Positions 53,610 through 62,370 of a DNA stretch of 64,000 nucleotides are shown here, piece after piece. The notes beneath the pieces were generated by a model. That model worked only from the letters and a program-made list of their open reading frames with translations, did not search any database and had not been told where the DNA came from. How positions within the stretch are numbered: the first letter of the stretch is position 1; each line of letters starts with the position of its first letter. The position numbers and the translations under genes were made by a program. Source of the stretch: Kappaphycus alvarezii (taxonomy: Eukaryota; Rhodophyta; Florideophyceae; Gigartinales; Solieriaceae); contig NADL03000629.1 in the NCBI GenBank assembly GCA_002205965.3, positions 930,001-994,000 on the forward strand. The letters run 5' to 3'.

Positions 53610-53850
53610 GGCTATAGTGAACCACCTTGTGGTACCGAACACCCGCCTCCGTCATCTAGTGGCGTTAAGCTCCAATCTTTTACCGTTGTGGAAGCCGCGG
53701 ATTTGAAAAAACCCTACGCGTGTGTGGGCAGACATCATAATGATAGATTGGGATTGATATGCCCACAGAGAAGAGCAATAACCTCTCTGTGATGGGACTA
53801 TACGGTACGAAGCGTTTGTGGGTACCCGCGCACTGCACTGACAGTTCTGA
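53610..53850 (+). repeat. Probable tRNA-derived SINE, copy 2
   Basis: CTTGTGGTACCGAACACCCGCC, GTCATCTAGTGGCGTTAAGC and CCACAGAGAAGAGCAATAAC align with copy 1 in order. The central hairpin is partly decayed. Confidence 0.5.
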
Positions 53851-54214
53851 TTTCAACTCTTCAGAAGGCGACGCCGTCGGTGATATCGCTGCCAATCTGG
53901 TGCGCTAGAAAGTGTAGAGAGGAGGATGAGAAAGTAGTGGGCATACATATAATATATCAGGTAACATTGTTTTGAAAGCTGGGGAAATGATGCATCCCGG
54001 GCCGCTCTAGTGGGCTTTGTTCTGAGTGCTACGTGGGCAACGCAGCCAAGTCAGACCGATGTAGGTCAGAGTCGGTCGAAAACTTAATCTAAACGGATTA
54101 ATGCGAATGGCTAGAGAGATCAAGATGAGAAAGTCGGTCTAGTTTACCAGTGAGACGCGTGTAGTTGGATGGAAATGTGGTCGATGTCGAGGCGTTGGGA
54201 GGGTATAAGGGGGA

Positions 54215-54529
54215 ATGATTTGGTTCTTTAATTTGTGAAAATTCCGGTTCGGCTATCCCGTGGTGTATGATACACATGCTCAAGATACTAGGAAATGTGA
54301 GTCATGTGCCTCAATGGCTGGCTCGAAACCTGTCAGCAGGCATGGTGCATTAGACACCACTGCCGCTGCCGCTTGCCTCAGCATTAAAACCGCTAGAACT
54401 GTCTCGTATGACTCCATTGCCCTAACAGCCACGTTCGGCACCACGTCCCTTAGCACTGCGTAGGCGTCTGGGTGCCAGACCCCGGAGAGTGAGTATAGAG
54501 ATGGGCATGAGTCTCCTCCGTGCGGAGGT
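54215..54529 (-). repeat. Dispersed repeat H, copy 2, with an open stretch upstream
   Basis: 54,215-54,355 matches 39,648-39,785 inverted. On the minus strand 54,529-54,290 is open (GVWHPDAYAVLRDVVPNVA, RQAAAAVVSNAPCLLTGFEP) up to the GypA LTR; I do not recognise it. It may be a fragment of a gene cut by the GypA copy. Confidence 0.45.
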
Positions 54530-54958
54530 TGATAGGGGTAAATCGGCAGGGAAAGAGATCCTCAGAACCAATTACCCTGAGAAGGAGGTGTTGCGAGCGA
54601 CAAAAGTGCTACCGTGGTATTGTTGAACGAACAAAAGGGAGTGTATATAGAAGAGAGATGAGAAAGCTACAAGCAAGTATAAAAGGGGCAGGGTCTACCA
54701 CCGACGCTCTGCGACTAGCGTAAGAAAAAGGTTTCTTGGGCCTGAAGTTGACTTTCAACTTCCTACTACTCGGGACTTGGCTTGAAGTTGTCTGCCAACT
54801 TGCTTTACCTCCCCATGAGGAAGCAGTTTACTCAGCTTATATAGACTTTTGGGTACCCCTAAAGTCCGAACAAAACTACAGAAGATACCAAGAAATGCAT
54901 AATAATACTTTGTGTGGACAATATACTCTAAGCAAAAGATACTTAAGAAACTAAGAAT
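54530..54958 (-). repeat. 3' LTR of GypA copy 1
   Basis: Runs from TGATAGGGGTAAATCGG to about AAGAAACTAA. The TATA box TATATAAG (54,844-54,837 in the element sense) lies in AAAAGTCTATATAAGC. Confidence 0.9.
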
Positions 54959-54971
54959 TAATTTGGTCCTC

Positions 54972-55556
54972 TTATTTACCATTCACTAAATCAGATCCAA
55001 ACAACTCCTCTAAAATATCCATGCGGTCCAAGCAGTCCCCACAAATATCTGCGAATGGCTCACAGCTCTCTATTTCCCCCCGGGAGATATCTAGACTACT
55101 AAAGATATCTCTATCCGGTTCCATCGTGGGCACAACTTGATCCATACTCTCCATTCCAGGCCCCACCAGTCCAACACTTTCCATGCCCCCTGTTCCCTCA
55201 TCCTCCTCCTCCTCTTCCCCCTCCCCATCCTCTTCCCCCTCTTCCTCTTCCTCCTCTTCCTCCTCCTCATCTTCCTCATCCTCCTCCTCCTGAGCCTCGT
55301 ACACTAGCTCAGGGGCTAACCATTCCTCGAAGGACTCCCCGCTTTCCTCCTCGACCTTCTCAGCCTCTCCCTGACTTACCTCCCTCGCTTCTTCTTCTAT
55401 GAAGAGGCGGTGAACGAACTCGATGATTTGCTTCTTTGTTTGCCGCCGGATGTAGTCGTCGGCATCGGTTGGCCCGTAGGCGGCGAGACGAAGGCCATTG
55501 ATGGGACGGGAAGGGCGGTTTTTGGAAATAAGGACAGAGGGGCGAAGGTTGTTCAT
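54972..55556 (-). CDS. Acidic GypA-associated protein, intact copy (194 codons)
   Basis: I choose the ATG at 55,556 (MNNLRPSVL): it aligns with the start of the 2.19-kb copy. An upstream ATG at 55,643 would add 29 residues not conserved as coding there. The protein has a basic N-terminus (residues 1-40, ISKNRPSRPINGLRLAAYG), the motif GPTDADDYIRR, a helical segment QIIEFVHRLFIEEEAREV, a long Glu/Asp tract (about 95-125), and a conserved C-terminal part: MESVGLVG, MDQVVPTMEPDRDIFSSLDI, PFADICGDCLDRMDILEELF. No known domain. It stands between the pol extension and the 3' LTR on the same strand. Acidic tracts of this kind occur in chromatin-binding and activator proteins, but that is only a suggestion. 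Confidence 0.75.
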   Translation of the reverse strand: MNNLRPSVLISKNRPSRPINGLRLAAYGPTDADDYIRRQTKKQIIEFVHRLFIEEEAREVSQGEAEKVEEESGESFEEWLAPELVYEAQEEEDEEDEEEEEEEEEEGEEDGEGEEEEEDEGTGGMESVGLVGPGMESMDQVVPTMEPDRDIFSSLDISRGEIESCEPFADICGDCLDRMDILEELFGSDLVNGK

Positions 55557-55664
55557 TTTGATAGACGTTGGGGAACGGGAGGCAATGTAGGGTGTTTTGG
55601 GTGTGTGTGGGGAGAGGGGTGATGAGTAAAATGATGGGGGCATTTGAAACTTAGAATAAAGGGG

Positions 55665-55672
55665 TTTAAATA
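55665..55672 (-). promoter_or_regulatory. TATA-like box of the acidic gene
   Basis: TATTTAAA, about 108 bases before the chosen ATG, within a flank that aligns with 1,880-2,190. The same spacing is found in both copies. Confidence 0.5.
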
Positions 55673-55930
55673 GGCTCCCGGGCAGGTTCTATAGATTAAG
55701 AACAGGTAAAATAAATCTGCAAGGGATTTTGCAGTAGTGCATTTGCGCCCATCTTCTCAAAAAAGGCGGGTTTGGAGGATGAAGTAAGCTAAAAGGGAAA
55801 GGGGACTTGATTCGGGGTCAATTCAGAGGGTTAAATACAGTATAAAAATATCTAGATAAAATGGAAGTAAATTTTGAAATGACGGTGGGAGAAGTTAGGG
55901 GCGGGATCGTTGTAGGTTGCTGGATTACAC

Positions 55931-56014
55931 GAGGGGAGGATCATTTCCTGTATTACGTGAAGGGAGGACCATTTCCTGTATTAAATGAGGGGAGGACCAT
56001 TTTTTGTGTTACAC
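55931..56014. repeat. 28-bp tandem repeat, three units
   Basis: Units at 55,931, 55,959 and 55,987 share GGGAGGA.CATTT..TGT.TTA. They lie between the end of the pol extension and the acidic gene's upstream region. GypA copy 2 lacks them. Confidence 0.85.
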
Positions 56015-56046
56015 GCCCCCTTTCTCAAGGCGAACGTCCCGGGTCG

Positions 56047-57054
56047 TCACTGCTCTTCTTCTGCTTCCGTTAGTGTTCGCTGTCTTATTGATAAAATGTA
56101 TGGTCTCTCAAACGGGTATGGATGCAACTGATTACCAATATGATGCTCTAAAAAGTAGGTTCGCATTACTGGTACCTCACTTTGTAGCATAGCCTCATAT
56201 CTTGGTTTGATAACATCGAGGTGGGGTTGAATACATTCTTCTTCCGTGACTCTTCCGAATCTTCCAAGAGTGAAAAAATATATGTGATATGCAAACTCTT
56301 CTGGAAGATGCCGGAGGAATGGATGCCGATAAGAAAAGAAGACGCGCATCATCAAGAACGAATCTTCGTAAGATAAGTGCTGTCCATTTATCGCCCTAAA
56401 ACATAAACAGATGCTTATCATGAAATAAGAAATGACCTGTGCGTCGTTCGCATCCTCGGAGATATTGCGCAGCCAAAAAGATAATCTTCTTCTTCCGACT
56501 GTATGCTGTGCATGGTTGTGAAGGAGAGCTAGAGATGAAGTTGTGGTGGACGGTCCCGATGAATGGCCGCGACCAGCTCCTGACGTACTGGGACCTGCAC
56601 GAGGTCCTCTCGGGGGACGACCGGAACCTCTTCTGGGCGGGTTGTTGTCTCCTGAAGGTCCTCCTCTGGTCATCATCACTGCTTCAGGAGGATCCTCGCC
56701 GCCTTCAACGTTCCCAATTTGTGGCGGAGAAACGTAAGGTTCCCATAGAGGATACGGGACGAGCCTGTATTCCATATCCGGGGGTAAGGCGTAACCTCTC
56801 AGTCGCACATCTTGGTTGTTCTTGAGAAATACGTAAATTGGACGGATAATATTCAGATACGTTTGCGACAAGTCTCCAGCAGCTACCATTCCATATCTTC
56901 CTATAGAGTAATGATATATTACCTCCACAAACTCTGGGCCTGCTTCCGTGAACCTTCCGTTTTGGAATGAAAATAGAACTCTTATTAATAGTCGGAAATC
57001 TTCTTCAGGTAGCAATGGTCCGTTCAACGCACGAAAACATAGGCATATATTAAT
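56047..57054 (-). pseudogene. Pol C-terminal extension with duplicated unknown domain (copy 1)
   Basis: One open frame of about 335 codons, in the same frame as the integrase and separated from it only by TAA at 57,055; copy 2 has TAC there. Repeat 1 begins before the stop (VIIHF-stop-INICLCFRALNG) and continues LLPEEDFRLLIRVLFSFQNG, PEFVEVIYHYSIGRYGMV, LVPYPLWEPYV. The linker is RGG/PRG-rich with Ser/Thr. Repeat 2: SFWLRNISEDANDAQVISYF, ICLCFRAINGQHLSYED, MMRVFFSYRHPFLRHLP, EFAYHIYFFTLGRFGRV, LHPYPFERPY. It ends EAEEEQ. The shared pattern is CFRA.NG..L..ED..L..RV.FS, then EF...IY....GR.G.V and YP...PY. No catalytic motif is seen. The linker suggests nucleic-acid binding (inference). Confidence 0.85.
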
Positions 57055-58306
57055 TTAGAAATGGATGATTACGTGGAGTTCGTAGTAGTCCCGCGTAACC
57101 GAGATGATCCATTCCCAGGCCCTTTTTCCTCCCATAGGAATCATTCTATAGCTAAAGATGAGTATGCCCCGTGGTTGCGCATAGTCCTGTGTGAGAAGGA
57201 ATTCTTCAGGCCTATGATGATAAGGGACCAGATGACGTGCATGGATAGCCCTCCTTGATCTCTTCCCTGAGCTTGAACAGAGCTGATAGTGCGGGTGTCT
57301 TTCCTCCGTGACGATGCAAGGGTTCGAGTACTTGGTTTGGAAAGGCCACTTCACAGCCTGCTGCATTGCTTTTCCATGTACTACAAGTACTTTAGAGCCA
57401 ACTGAAAAGGTTCTGACTGCAGGTTCTGCATCCTTATTTCTTGTCTGTGTTAGCGCGCGGGGTGATCTCCAGACTTCAGTGGCCAGTAGTTCAACTTCCC
57501 TACTCTCTTCATCGATAATATTTGTTTCCATGTCTCTCTGTAACATTCTAGGAGCCCTTTCGTACATTAGCTCGAATAGTGAGCGTCCTTTTCTTCCTCT
57601 TCTTCGACGATAGCCGTATAACACTTTTGGAAAGGCATCTTCCCACTCGATTTCATTCTCCGACATAGTTTTCGATATTGCTCGTTTGATGGTTCCAACC
57701 ATCCTTTCCGCTTTCCCGTTGGACATAGGAACGTATGCGAGAACGGTCTTCAGCTGAATCCATTTCTCTTCCAAAAAACGAAGCAGTGAAGTTGCAGTAA
57801 AACAAAGGGCGTTATCCGAGATGATCCTTTTTGGAAGACCAAACGGTTCAATTATTTCTTTTTCGATGAATCTCAGTACCACCTCAGCATTTGCCTCCTC
57901 AACTGCAACTGCTATTGGCCATCCAGTAAGATGTTCCACCCCTATAAGGAGATATTTGTTTCCGGAAGAAGTTTCCTTGAACGGGCCGCGAAGTCAATTG
58001 AGAAGGTTTCAAAGAGACCGGAAACTGGAAAACTTAGAGTTGTCTTATACTTCCGTATTGGAGTGAATTGTTGGCAGTTTTCGCAGCTTTTCACGAAATT
58101 ATAGACGTCCATATGGATACCGGCCACCAGAATCTCTCGGTTACGAATGTTTTGGTTGTTTCGAGATCCCAATGCCCTAGCTCATCATGGAAAGTCCTCA
58201 AGATCTTCATTCTTTCTTTCAAAGGGGCCACTAGTCGGGGACCGGCTTTAGTGTACCGGAAAAGTTTCCCATTCCACAGTGTAGATGTCCTCCGAAGCTT
58301 TTTCAT
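57055..58306 (-). pseudogene. GypA copy 1 integrase
   Basis: Zinc part: FHDELGHWDLETTKTFVTER and SCENCQQFTP. Core: SIDFAARSRKLL (first Asp; frame change here), EHLTGWPIAVAVEEANAEVV, KRIISDNALCFTATSLLRFL (second Asp), SNGKAERMVGTIKRAISKTM (Glu). After the core: FSVGSKVLVVHGKAMQQAVK, WPFQTKYSNPCIVTEE, and RAIHARHLVPYHHRPEEF. Catalytic residues look intact; a frameshift at about 58,000 breaks the N-terminal half. Integrates element DNA into the chromosome. Confidence 0.88.
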
Positions 58307-58919
58307 TTGGAATCAGTGCGTCCCTCAAGCGGGATAGGTAATCGGCAGGCTGATTATTGCGTCCGGGTCTATACACAATTTCAAACCGATATTCTGCGAA
58401 AATGTCAAGCCATCGGGCCAAGCGGTGATGTACATCCATCTTTTGGAATGCTGTTTTAAGTGCCTGGTGATCAGTTATCAAGACAAATTTGTCGAGTGAT
58501 AAAAGGTATACGCGAAACTTTTTCAGCGCGAAGACGACAGCTAGCGCTTCTTTCTCGCAGACTGAGTATCTCTTTTCCGCATCAATCAGAGTTCGGCTTG
58601 CGAATTGAACAGGGTTTAGTCTTTCGTTTTCATCTTTTTGGGACAAAACGGCACCCAAAGACCGTTCTGAGGCATCTGTCTCCACAACGAATGGTCTCTT
58701 GAAATCTGGGTACATGAGAACTGGGGGTACACATAGCTTATCTTTAAGCTCCTGAAATGCAGTTTTCATTTCCTTGTTCCAGTAAAATTTTCCGTTCTTC
58801 GTAGTGCTGGCATGTAACGGTGCTGCAGTCTTGGCGAAATATTTGATAAATCTTCTGTAATATGAGGCCAGTCCTAAGAAGCTTCGGACCTCCGTCTCTG
58901 AAGCGGGCCTTGGTGCCAA
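58248..58919 (-). CDS. GypA copy 1 RT thumb and RNase H
   Basis: ETEVRSFLGLASYYRRFIKY, FAKTAAPLHASTTKNGKFYW (RT thumb/connection), then RNase H: FVVETDASERSLGAVLSQKD (catalytic Asp), RYSVCEKEALAVVFALKKFR (Glu), LITDHQALKTAFQKMDVHHR (Asp), and IVYRPGRNNQPADYLSRLRD. The typical gypsy order and motifs are intact. The start is set by a frameshift after EKTKK (one A lost from a run), so it was part of pol. Confidence 0.88.
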   Translation of the reverse strand: MAPRPASETEVRSFLGLASYYRRFIKYFAKTAAPLHASTTKNGKFYWNKEMKTAFQELKDKLCVPPVLMYPDFKRPFVVETDASERSLGAVLSQKDENERLNPVQFASRTLIDAEKRYSVCEKEALAVVFALKKFRVYLLSLDKFVLITDHQALKTAFQKMDVHHRLARWLDIFAEYRFEIVYRPGRNNQPADYLSRLRDALIPNEKASEDIYTVEWETFPVH

Positions 58920-59814
58920 CTTTATTTTTTCGTTTTCTCTGGATCCACTCTAATTCCCTCTTGGTCGACGATATGACCGAGTAATTGGATAGAAGTTTTC
59001 GCGAAGAAGCATTTGCTCAACTTAATTTTCGGGCTGTATGCAGATATCCTCTCCACTACTGTCTTGACATGCGATATGTGCTGATCCAATGTTTTTGAGA
59101 ATATTACCACATCATTGATATAAATTCTTGCAAATGGAAGTCCTTTCAAAACCTCGTTCATCATTCTTTGGAATGTATCTGGGGCGTTCATGAGACCAAA
59201 AGGCATCACTTCGAACCTGAATGTACCGGCTTTGCTGGTAAAGGTTGTTTTTTCCTTACATTTTTCATCTAATGGAATCTGTCAATAACCAGTGTAAAGA
59301 TCAATTGAGGTGAAGTATCTCCCGTCCTTCAAGTCTTTGAGGATTTCTCCATATTTGGAATTGGAAATCGATCGGGTATCATTCTCTGATTCAGCTGTCG
59401 GTAATCGACGCAAAAGCGAAGTTTTCCATCCTTCTTTGGTGCTATCACAACCGGAAATGACCATGGGGATGAAACTGGTCGAATAATATTATTTTTCAGC
59501 ATACTTGTAACATTCTCTGAGATAAATTGGTCATATTTTGGCGGTTAACGTCTAGGCCTGTGGTAAATTGGTTGAGTATCGGTAAATTCAAATGATTGAG
59601 TGACCGGTGCGCTTGCTTGTCCTAGATCGGAAGCACTCCATGCAATTACTTCGGAAGATGTTAAAATGTCGGATATTTTCATTGAGGCGGGGCTGGAAGG
59701 TGCTGTACTTTCTTGAATTTCTGCCATTTGGCGCTGGTTCTCTTCTCGAGTGCCTCCCTCCAAATTTTGAAGGACCTCTTCCGGCAAGCTCACACCTTCA
59801 GATATGGAATTCAA
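58920..59814 (-). pseudogene. GypA copy 1 reverse transcriptase, catalytic residue changed
   Basis: After a linker (MNSISEGVSLPEEVLQNLEG) and a stop where copy 2 has Gln (RPRR-stop-PPKYDQF): NNIIRPVSSPWSFPVVIAP, KKDGKLRFCVDYRQLNQRMI, FTSIDLYTGY-stop, MMPFGLMNAPDTFQRMM, then RIYINDVVIFSKT, where copy 2 has YIDD. The Asp-to-Asn change at the catalytic pair (about 59,117) should abolish polymerase activity. A TGA replaces Trp after LYTGY. So copy 1 depends on other copies for RT. Confidence 0.88.
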
Positions 59815-59980
59815 TATATTCCTTTTTTCCTTGCAATTGTAATTTCTTTCATGCTCCGAATTCCGTCCTTTGATTCGATATTATCACAAAAAGAAACACA
59901 TTCAGGTGTCAAACCTACCCTAGAATCCCAATCTTCATCTGTTTCAAACCCAGAATCATAATCATCCCATGCCATATTCA

Positions 59981-60788
59981 TTACCCCCGAGGGTACCCTT
60001 CTCCACTTCCTAAAGTGTTAGTTAGTTCCGAATCTTCGCTGTCATAGCTAGACGTGAAATCTTCACTGTCCGTTTCTTTTAAATCTTCAGGATGCGTGCT
60101 TTTGTCGAAATCCATGGGCATCTTCACGGTTCTGCCGTCAATATTAACTGAAACCATTTGGTTGCCCAAGTCAATGCATGTCTCTAGTCTTTCCATGGTA
60201 TGACAGCCAATGATTGCATCGAAAGGGAGATCAGGCATGACAAGAAATCTACATCAACTTTAGAGTCCCCAAAGAACACGGAAACCTTGTCAACAGTGCC
60301 CATGCATTTTGAGACAGTTCCATCCGCTACAGTTATTTTTCGAGTCGTTGGAGTAATTTCGAGACCTAGTCTGCCACCAAAGTTTCTGAAATGAGGTTTG
60401 GAACAGCACCCGAATCGAAGAGAGCTTGGGTTTTCATACCCAATACTTTGACTGGTACCAGCTTAAGACGTCTTGGTGCTGTCGAGGCCGATTGAAGAAA
60501 CAGTTTCTTACCCTTAGCGGACTTATTAGACCTGATAATTTTTTTGAGTTCTTTTCTCGCATCCTCTGCATCGCCCCTCAAAAGTTGACCAAACGTTATC
60601 CCAGTTGGGGCCGATGCAAGCTCAGCCACCAAATTGTACCTCTTCACATACTCTAGTACGTCCTTAGAGATACTCTTAACTTTCTTACTCTTTTTCGTCT
60701 TCTTGGCCGGAGTGACTACCACTCCTGGAACAACTTGACCAGACCTCTTGGTTCGAGGAGGTACAGGTGCTGCGATATGCTCCAGCAT
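59981..60788 (-). pseudogene. GypA copy 1 protease region, frameshifted
   Basis: HIAAPVPPRTKRSGQVVPG..., LASAPTGITFGQLLRGDAED, VKVLGMKTQALFDSGAVPNL (active site DSGA). A one-base loss after SETLVAD (about 60,368) shifts the frame. The rest resumes as MPDLPFDAIIGCHTM and VSVNIDGRTVKMPMDFDKS, ending EGYPRG. The same protein is uninterrupted in copy 2 (21,984-22,856). Confidence 0.85.
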
Positions 60789-61856
60789 TCAATAATGTAG
60801 CCTAGGTATCTTCGATAAAATGTTCCCTTCCCCATCCCTTCTTGTCACATTGACTTGACTAATCTCTTCAGCGATGGATACGTTACCGGCATCCGTCAAC
60901 CTTTGATCCGTTCTATTTTGTAAGATTTTCACCTCTGGTCCTGACTCACTCCTTGCTTCCGATAAATTTGCTCTTCTGTTGTCTTTAGACCAGCAGTTAC
61001 TTTCATGATGCCCATATCGACCGCACTTTCCACAACGAGTGTTTCTATGTGGATTATCAGGACACCTGTTTGCAAAGTGTCCAGGCTTGTGACAGTAAGA
61101 ACAGACTTCTGCGACCTTAGGGGCCCCAGACTGGTTCTTCTTAATGGTAAGAGTAAGGCTTTCCAACTGCGAGGTTATCATGTCAAGTCGATTATCGAAT
61201 CGGGTTTCCAACCTTTCTTCCAAGTTTTTGACATCGCTCCTGACAGATTCTAATGCCGCTGCACTAGTAGCCGGCCTTTGATAATTCTTTTCAGGATGTA
61301 CGATAGACATCGATGTGCGGGTTTCCCTCGGTACCTCACTCAGTGACTGAAACGTCTCCGAATTTTTGACAGATTCTACTATGGTACCCTTCAGTTCATC
61401 AAAAGTGTGAGGGCCCTTGATGAGGAGGAAATCGGAGAGCCGTTTATCTCCCATAGCCGCCTTACGCAGCATTCCGTACTTGGCTTGGGCGATGAACCCA
61501 ACCTTTTCATAAAGATCACACAAGAACACCAATGAGCTTAACAAATCGTCGAAGTTGAGCCGGGCCTCTATGGCGGTACGAATCATCTCATCTGGTTCTA
61601 CCTCCTTAGCATACTTTTTCACAAGCCACTCACATACCTCACCGAAGTTACGCCCATTCCCGTTAAGAGAACACCCGTCAATAAACTCAGCTTTGTATTT
61701 GCCTTTTGCGTCACCAGAAAGATAGGCGAAGATACTTGCGGCCTTCTCTTCATCGCCCTTCTCTCGCATCACAACGTCGACATATGTGTAAAAAAACTCT
61801 TCAACATCTTCATTCTTGCTCCCTGTGAACGATATACGAGCATCATTGAGATCCAT
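60789..61856 (-). CDS. GypA gag
   Basis: MDLNDARISFTGSKNEDVEE starts 88 bases from the 5' LTR. Residues 1-190 are capsid-like (FFYTYVDVVMREKGDEEKAA, SLVFLCDLYEKVGFIAQAKY). A coiled segment follows (SVRSDVKNLEERLETRFDNR), then two CX2CX4HX4C knuckles (CSYCHKPGHFANRC, CGKCGRYGHHESNC, about residues 246-284). Ends at TGA (60,789), where copy 2 reads Gly, so gag and protease were originally one frame. Forms the particle and packages RNA. 355 codons. Confidence 0.9.
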   Translation of the reverse strand: MDLNDARISFTGSKNEDVEEFFYTYVDVVMREKGDEEKAASIFAYLSGDAKGKYKAEFIDGCSLNGNGRNFGEVCEWLVKKYAKEVEPDEMIRTAIEARLNFDDLLSSLVFLCDLYEKVGFIAQAKYGMLRKAAMGDKRLSDFLLIKGPHTFDELKGTIVESVKNSETFQSLSEVPRETRTSMSIVHPEKNYQRPATSAAALESVRSDVKNLEERLETRFDNRLDMITSQLESLTLTIKKNQSGAPKVAEVCSYCHKPGHFANRCPDNPHRNTRCGKCGRYGHHESNCWSKDNRRANLSEARSESGPEVKILQNRTDQRLTDAGNVSIAEEISQVNVTRRDGEGNILSKIPRLHY

Positions 61857-61944
61857 GATTACAGAAAAGAAATCCCCCGAAGTGTTCCTTACTACTGCTC
61901 AACTCGAACACCTCGGATGCAACCCCCTCCACAAGAGTACCAAA

Positions 61945-62370
61945 TGATAGGGGTAAATCGGCGGGGAAGAGATCCTCAGAACCAATTATCCTGAGAAGGA
62001 GGTGTTGCGAGCGACAAAAGTGCTACCGTGGTATTGTTGAACGAACAAAAGGGAGTGTATATAGAAGAGAGTTGAGAAAGCTACAAGCAAGTATAAAAGA
62101 GGCAGGGTCTACCACCGACGCTCTGCGACTAGCGTAAGAAAAAGGTTTCTTGGGTCTGAAGTTGACTCTCAACTTCCTACTACTCGGGACTTGGCTTGAA
62201 GTTGTCTGCCAACTTGCTTTACCTCCCCATGAGGAAGCAGTTTACTCAGCTTATATAGACTTTTGGGTACCCCTAAAGTCCGAACAAAACTACAGAAGAT
62301 ACCAAGAAATGCATAAAAATACTTTGTGTGGACAATATACTCTAAGCAAAAGATACTTAAGAAACTAACA
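61945..62370 (-). repeat. 5' LTR of GypA copy 1
   Basis: In the element sense it runs TGTTAGTTTCTTAAG...CCCCTATCA. TATATAAG at 62,257-62,250. TTTGGTACTCTTGTGG directly after it is a possible primer-binding site (TGG), tRNA not assigned. Confidence 0.9.

Larger units (their letters stand above)
54530..62370 (-). mobile_element. GypA copy 1: nearly complete Ty3/gypsy-type element with accessory modules
   Basis: LTRs at 54,530-54,958 and 61,945-62,370 (about ten differences) enclose, in the minus sense, gag, protease, RT, RNase H, integrase, a duplicated-domain extension and an acidic gene. Flanks do not show a matching 5-bp duplication (GAGGT against ACTAT), so the ends may have been rearranged, or the two LTRs joined by recombination. 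On the right it lies within a related gag-protease gene. Frame damage: TGA at the gag end, a frameshift in protease, TAA before RT, a frameshift before RNase H, and TAA after integrase. Confidence 0.9.

Noticed and set aside
56047..57054. Pol extension as an envelope-like gene
   Set aside because: No signal peptide or clear membrane segment, and it is in frame with integrase in copy 2, so a separate env gene is not supported.
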